Below, piece after piece: positions 4,977 to 5,042 of a DNA stretch of 5,042 nucleotides. This DNA is from Clostridiales bacterium (lineage in GTDB: Bacteria > Bacillota > Clostridia > UBA8921), in assembly GCA_003535395.1 (NCBI GenBank), contig DOHE01000090.1, positions 1 to 5,042 of the forward strand, written 5' to 3'. A program made the translations under genes and the position numbers. Each line of letters opens with the position of its first letter. Within the stretch, counting starts at the first letter, position 1. The notes under the pieces are model-generated. The model searched no databases, had not been told where the DNA came from, and worked only from the letters and a program-made list of their open reading frames with translations.

Positions 4977-5042
4977 ATGCCTGATAACAAAGCGGGTACA
5001 TTCAGAATAAATTTGACCGGTGAGGCACAGTATAAGTCCTTT
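4977..5042 (+). CDS. Probable Fic-family protein, N-terminus only
   Basis: Only 22 codons lie in the window before the edge. The ATG at 4977 has a good AAGGCGGT ribosome binding site ending 6 nt upstream and a strong promoter at 4917-4945, so this is a real gene start. The segment GTFRINLTGEAQYKSF (7-22) resembles the opening of Fic/DOC proteins carrying a Fic_N domain, which usually continue into a proline-rich LPP stretch and, much later, the HxFx(D/E)GN(G/K)R catalytic loop. Such proteins transfer AMP or other groups to target proteins. Neither diagnostic region is visible here, so the family call is tentative. It is transcribed divergently from the FGGY kinase. Confidence 0.5.
   Translation, partial: MPDNKAGTFRINLTGEAQYKSF

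Overview
The window looks like chromosomal DNA from an anaerobic Firmicute, probably a clostridium. The evidence is strong AGGAGG-type ribosome binding sites, clean TTGACA/TATAAT promoters, a NifX-like/DUF5320 gene pair typical of strict anaerobes, and a clostridial-style FGGY sugar kinase. This lineage call is inference from gene families only.

Layout. Positions 1-374 (minus) hold all but the last few codons of a YjbQ/UPF0047 gene. Positions 375-653 are non-coding and hold that gene's control signals, a C-free 18-bp tandem repeat (about 461-533), and three copies of TTAGCGGAT at an exact 23-bp period (562-616). Positions 654-1904 (plus) encode an intact AAA_14/DUF4143 ATPase ending in a small hairpin terminator. 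A convergent two-gene minus-strand operon follows: a NifX-like cofactor-binding protein (2830-2435) and a DUF5320 protein (2429-2037). It is driven by one near-consensus promoter (2871-2899) flanked by two copies of a TGACATATGTCA palindrome. Positions about 2952-3191 (plus) hold the decayed C-terminal end of a second AAA_14/DUF4143 ATPase. Positions 3205-4821 (minus) encode a full-length FGGY carbohydrate kinase resembling clostridial ribulo-/xylulokinases. It shares a 155-bp divergent promoter region with the first 22 codons of a probable Fic-family protein (4977 onward, plus).

How the genes relate. The only clear functional unit is the NifX-like/DUF5320 operon, likely involved in Fe-S or metallocofactor handling. 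The sugar kinase, YjbQ and Fic genes are independent units. One whole and one broken DUF4143 ATPase within about 1.1 kb, together with the repeat-rich leader, suggest a locus where accessory ATPases are gained and lost. I see no rRNA, tRNA, CRISPR array or transposase. Every non-coding gap is shorter than 300 bases and is described below.
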